From NCBI GenBank assembly GCA_014534385.1, contig JACVRP010000207.1, forward strand, positions 1-6,827: 6,827 nucleotides of DNA, read 5' to 3'. The notes under the pieces are model-generated. The model saw only the letters and a program-made list of their open reading frames with translations. It was not told the DNA's origin and made no database searches. The DNA is from Cyanobacteria bacterium Co-bin13. GTDB taxonomy: Bacteria > Cyanobacteriota > Cyanobacteriia > Phormidesmidales > Phormidesmidaceae. A program made the translations under genes and the position numbers. Of this stretch, positions 5,343 through 6,827 are shown one piece after another (position 1 is the stretch's first letter; the number at the start of each line of letters is the position of its first letter).

Positions 5343-5564
5343 GTGGAAATTATCTTAATTCTGGGGGCGCTGATTGTTATTGTTCTGTTCGCTGGGTGGC
5401 TGTTCAAGCTAGTCGGCTCCACTCTGCGAACGCTGCTCTTTATAGGGTTTGTGCTGCTAGTGCTCTGGGTAGTCTTTGGCGTTGGCCCCAGCGCCATCTG
5501 GCAGCAAATTCAGCAGCTGGTGCCTGGCGGTAGCTCACCGCCGCCGCCGCCACCCATCAGATAG
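5343..5564 (+). CDS. Two-helix membrane mini-protein downstream of dxr
   Basis: The product is 73 residues starting at GTG 5343, nine bases after the dxr stop. Two hydrophobic helices at about 3-21 and 31-48 are joined by a short positively charged turn (Lys22, Arg29), which suggests a hairpin with the turn in the cytoplasm. A segment with GPSAIWQQIQQLVPGG (48-63) follows, ending in six prolines (66-71). I do not recognise a named family. The tight spacing points to co-transcription with dxr, though nothing in the sequence ties it to isoprenoid synthesis. Oddly, an out-of-frame ATG at 5341 overlaps the GTG and would encode only five codons, so the GTG is the sensible start; a purine run (TAGGGGG, 5331-5337) may serve as the ribosome site. 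The hydrophobic pattern makes a real gene likely. Confidence 0.7.
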   Translation: MEIILILGALIVIVLFAGWLFKLVGSTLRTLLFIGFVLLVLWVVFGVGPSAIWQQIQQLVPGGSSPPPPPPIR

Positions 5565-5642
5565 CTGTAGAGACGCATTGCGCTGCCATAGCTTGCCTTG
5601 ATCCCCGATGAGTGTGCTGAAAAGGACTTCTCAACCATACTC

Positions 5643-6425
5643 CTACGCAGCGGCCTGTTTGCCCATGCGCTTGAGCAATCTTTCCCCCTGATTAACAAAG
5701 CGCCGATTCTTGCGGTACTGAAAGGGGGTAGAGCTTTTGATTTTGACAATCATGGTCTCTAGCGTGTCGCGGGCTGCGGCTACTTGTCCCTGCTGCTGCT
5801 GAATCTGCGCCAGCAGCAAATACCCCTGGGGGTGGCTCCACTGCTTGAGATGGGTTTGCAGATGAGCCTTAGCCCCATCAAAGTCGCCAATTTGAAAGAG
5901 CGTCTGCCCGTAGGCCATTGAAGCATCGCCGTAGGAAAACTCAGGCTGCGATCGCACTAGAGTTTGCAGATGAACTTTGGCTACCTGGAGCTGTTTGCGA
6001 TCCATAGCAACGCAGGCAGATCCCCACAGCGCCTTAACGTTTTCGGGCTCTTTTTCCAGGGCCTGATCGTATGCGATCGCAGCTTTTTCCCAGCTGCCCA
6101 TCTGGTAATGGACATCGCCCAGCTTGATGTACTGATGGGCTTTGCCAATATTTTTAACTTCGGCTTCGGCCTGCCACAGGGCGTCGCGCAGCCGCCAGCG
6201 GTTGGTAAAGTTGGGAACTGGAACGGTATTGGGGTGATTTGGCAGCCAGCAAATAACGAAATAGAGAGCTGCGCCCAGCACATTGAGAAACAAAAGAATC
6301 CAAACCCAGGTGTAGCATCCCTGGCGGCTGTTCTTGAGACAGTCGTAGAGCATCCAAATCCAAAAAGCGGCCCCCACTAAGCTGAAGGGACCCAATACGC
6401 CGTAAGCCATCGAGAGTAGTGCCAT
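5643..6425 (-). CDS. Membrane-anchored tetratricopeptide-repeat protein with PLDc_N-like N-terminus
   Basis: The product is 260 residues. Two N-terminal membrane helices (about 8-27 and 38-60) surround FWIWMLYDCLKN (21-32) and WVWILLFLNVLGAALYF (40-56), a pattern resembling the PLDc_N (phospholipase D nuclease N-terminal) membrane module found at the front of many unrelated bacterial proteins. A linker leads to about four TPR units (about 97-130, 131-164, 166-199 and 200-233); the clearest is GDVHYQMGSWEKAAIAYDQALEKEPENV (103-130, seen in full at those positions). TPRs bind protein partners, so it is probably an adaptor facing the cytoplasm. The C-terminus is basic (KNRRF, LLKRMGK). The partner is unknown. 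It converges on the dxr pair with a 78-base gap lacking an obvious terminator. The ATG at 6425 is preceded by a modest GGCGGG; Met6 is an alternative start. A strong palindrome lies 37-66 bases upstream. Confidence 0.85.
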   Translation of the reverse strand: MALLSMAYGVLGPFSLVGAAFWIWMLYDCLKNSRQGCYTWVWILLFLNVLGAALYFVICWLPNHPNTVPVPNFTNRWRLRDALWQAEAEVKNIGKAHQYIKLGDVHYQMGSWEKAAIAYDQALEKEPENVKALWGSACVAMDRKQLQVAKVHLQTLVRSQPEFSYGDASMAYGQTLFQIGDFDGAKAHLQTHLKQWSHPQGYLLLAQIQQQQGQVAAARDTLETMIVKIKSSTPFQYRKNRRFVNQGERLLKRMGKQAAA

Positions 6426-6577
6426 GATCCCGCCAGGTTCGCCCTGCTGTTTGACTTAAGGGGAATCTTCAAGCATGAGTTCGAAGATTCCTGACAGTTC
6501 TAAAGTTCCCCGCAGAGCCCGCAATCTAAATTTTTCGGTTGGCTTTGCCAAAGGTTGAAAAGGGAGCACACCCCAGC
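6426..6577. other. Upstream region of the TPR gene
   Basis: No gene is visible. It holds the 5' region of the minus-strand TPR gene, including the palindrome at 6462-6491. Beyond that I see no convincing promoter boxes; the right-hand dispersed repeat begins at 6578. Confidence 0.55.
6462..6491. promoter_or_regulatory. Strong palindrome upstream of the TPR gene
   Basis: GGAATCTTC (6462-6470) and GAAGATTCC (6483-6491) are perfect 9-base inverted arms around a 12-base centre. The right edge of the TPR gene is 36 bases away, so it would lie in the promoter or 5' leader, acting as an operator or an RNA hairpin. It does not match LexA- or Fur-type cyanobacterial sites that I know. Confidence 0.5.
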
Positions 6578-6791
6578 TAAGTAGATGGCCCTAATTAGTC
6601 ATTGCGAGCAAAGCGCATAGCCCAAGGGGCATTTAAGAAAAGCGAAGCCCTAGCGCAGCCATACCCGTAAGGGTTATTGCCCGAAGGGCTATAGCAGTCC
6701 TTGTAAAGCGGCTACCACAAGGAGATTGCCGCGCTTCGTTGCTCCGTTGGAGCCGCTAAAGCGTTTCATGTCGCTTGCGAAACGCAATGAC
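6578..6791 (+). repeat. Right copy of dispersed hairpin repeat, apparently complete
   Basis: The core runs from GTCATTGCG (6598-6606) to CGCAATGAC (6783-6791), an exact 9-base terminal inverted repeat 194 bases apart. Twenty bases left of it (6578-6597) are also shared with the left copy. Inside is a row of small hairpins: GCCC-AAG-GGGC (6620-6630), ACCC-GTAA-GGGT (6663-6674), GCCC-GAA-GGGC (6679-6689), TCCTTGT with ACAAGGA (6698-6723), GCTCC-GTT-GGAGC (6741-6753) and GCGTTTC with GAAACGC (6761-6785). It has no ORF of note, so it would be non-autonomous. Its ends, containing TCATTGCGAGC, resemble a motif common in bacterial dispersed repeats. Confidence 0.75.
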
Positions 6792-6827
6792 AGCGACGTT
6801 TAATTTAGGTCACGTACTTATCAGGCC
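6792..6827. other. Right edge, no feature seen
   Basis: The last 36 bases lie outside the repeat and show nothing recognisable. Confidence 0.5.

Noticed and set aside
5565..5642. Terminator or repeat between the small membrane gene and the TPR gene
   Set aside because: TGTAGAGACGCATTGCG recalls one arm of a common cyanobacterial palindromic repeat, but the second arm is missing and no U-tailed hairpin is seen.
5964..6380. Plus-strand open frame of 138 codons opposite the TPR gene
   Set aside because: It mirrors a convincing minus-strand protein with TPR and membrane motifs; no ribosome site or domain of its own.
6598..6791. CRISPR array or tRNA in the repeat-rich right end
   Set aside because: The hairpins differ in sequence and spacing, with no constant repeat and spacers, and no cloverleaf with a T-loop could be formed.
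1..6791. Composite transposon formed by the two terminal repeats
   Set aside because: There is no transposase or recombinase gene in the window, and the cargo is ordinary chromosomal genes including essential dxr.

Overview
The window looks like chromosomal DNA of a cyanobacterium. The octamer GCGATCGC (HIP1, a palindrome strongly enriched in many cyanobacterial genomes) occurs eight times in 6.8 kb, where about 0.1 would be expected by chance. The protein set fits: Dxr of the plastid-type isoprenoid pathway, an exported pentapeptide-repeat protein, an exported Excalibur-domain mini-protein and small proteins typical of cyanobacteria. GC-rich genes, polypurine intergenic tracts and dispersed hairpin repeats would suit a Leptolyngbya-like filamentous lineage, but that finer placement is a guess.

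Layout from left to right. Positions 1-113 hold the inner end of a dispersed repeat. Positions 114-458 hold no confident gene, only one possible 50-codon ORF with a strong Shine-Dalgarno and some short direct repeats. An exported pentapeptide-repeat protein follows on the plus strand (459-890), then a weak hairpin terminator. Three minus-strand genes come next, read right to left: a small zinc-ribbon protein (2255-2515), an exported Excalibur mini-protein (1977-2207) and ribokinase rbsK (972-1889). The spacers between them are short and have strongly biased purine content. Divergently, the plus strand carries a concentrative-nucleoside-transporter-family permease (2679-4028), then dxr (GTG start at 4143) and a two-helix membrane mini-protein nine bases downstream (GTG start at 5343). 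A membrane-anchored TPR protein (5643-6425, minus) converges on them. The right end (6578-6791) is a second, complete copy of the repeat in inverted orientation.

How the genes may work together. dxr is housekeeping: it makes MEP for carotenoids, the phytyl tail of chlorophyll and quinones. The small membrane gene behind it is probably co-transcribed. Ribokinase and the CNT-family permease could both belong to pentose or nucleoside salvage, but they are divergent and separated by two unrelated-looking small genes, so the link is weak. By eye, the permease has lost most of the residues that contact nucleoside in the Vibrio cholerae CNT structure, so its substrate is uncertain.

No new multi-gene system is evident. 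The points most worth a second look are the near-identical inverted repeats at both ends, which differ by one mini-hairpin module; the altered substrate site of the permease; a G-quadruplex-type tract that contains a stop codon; and two palindromes in promoter regions.
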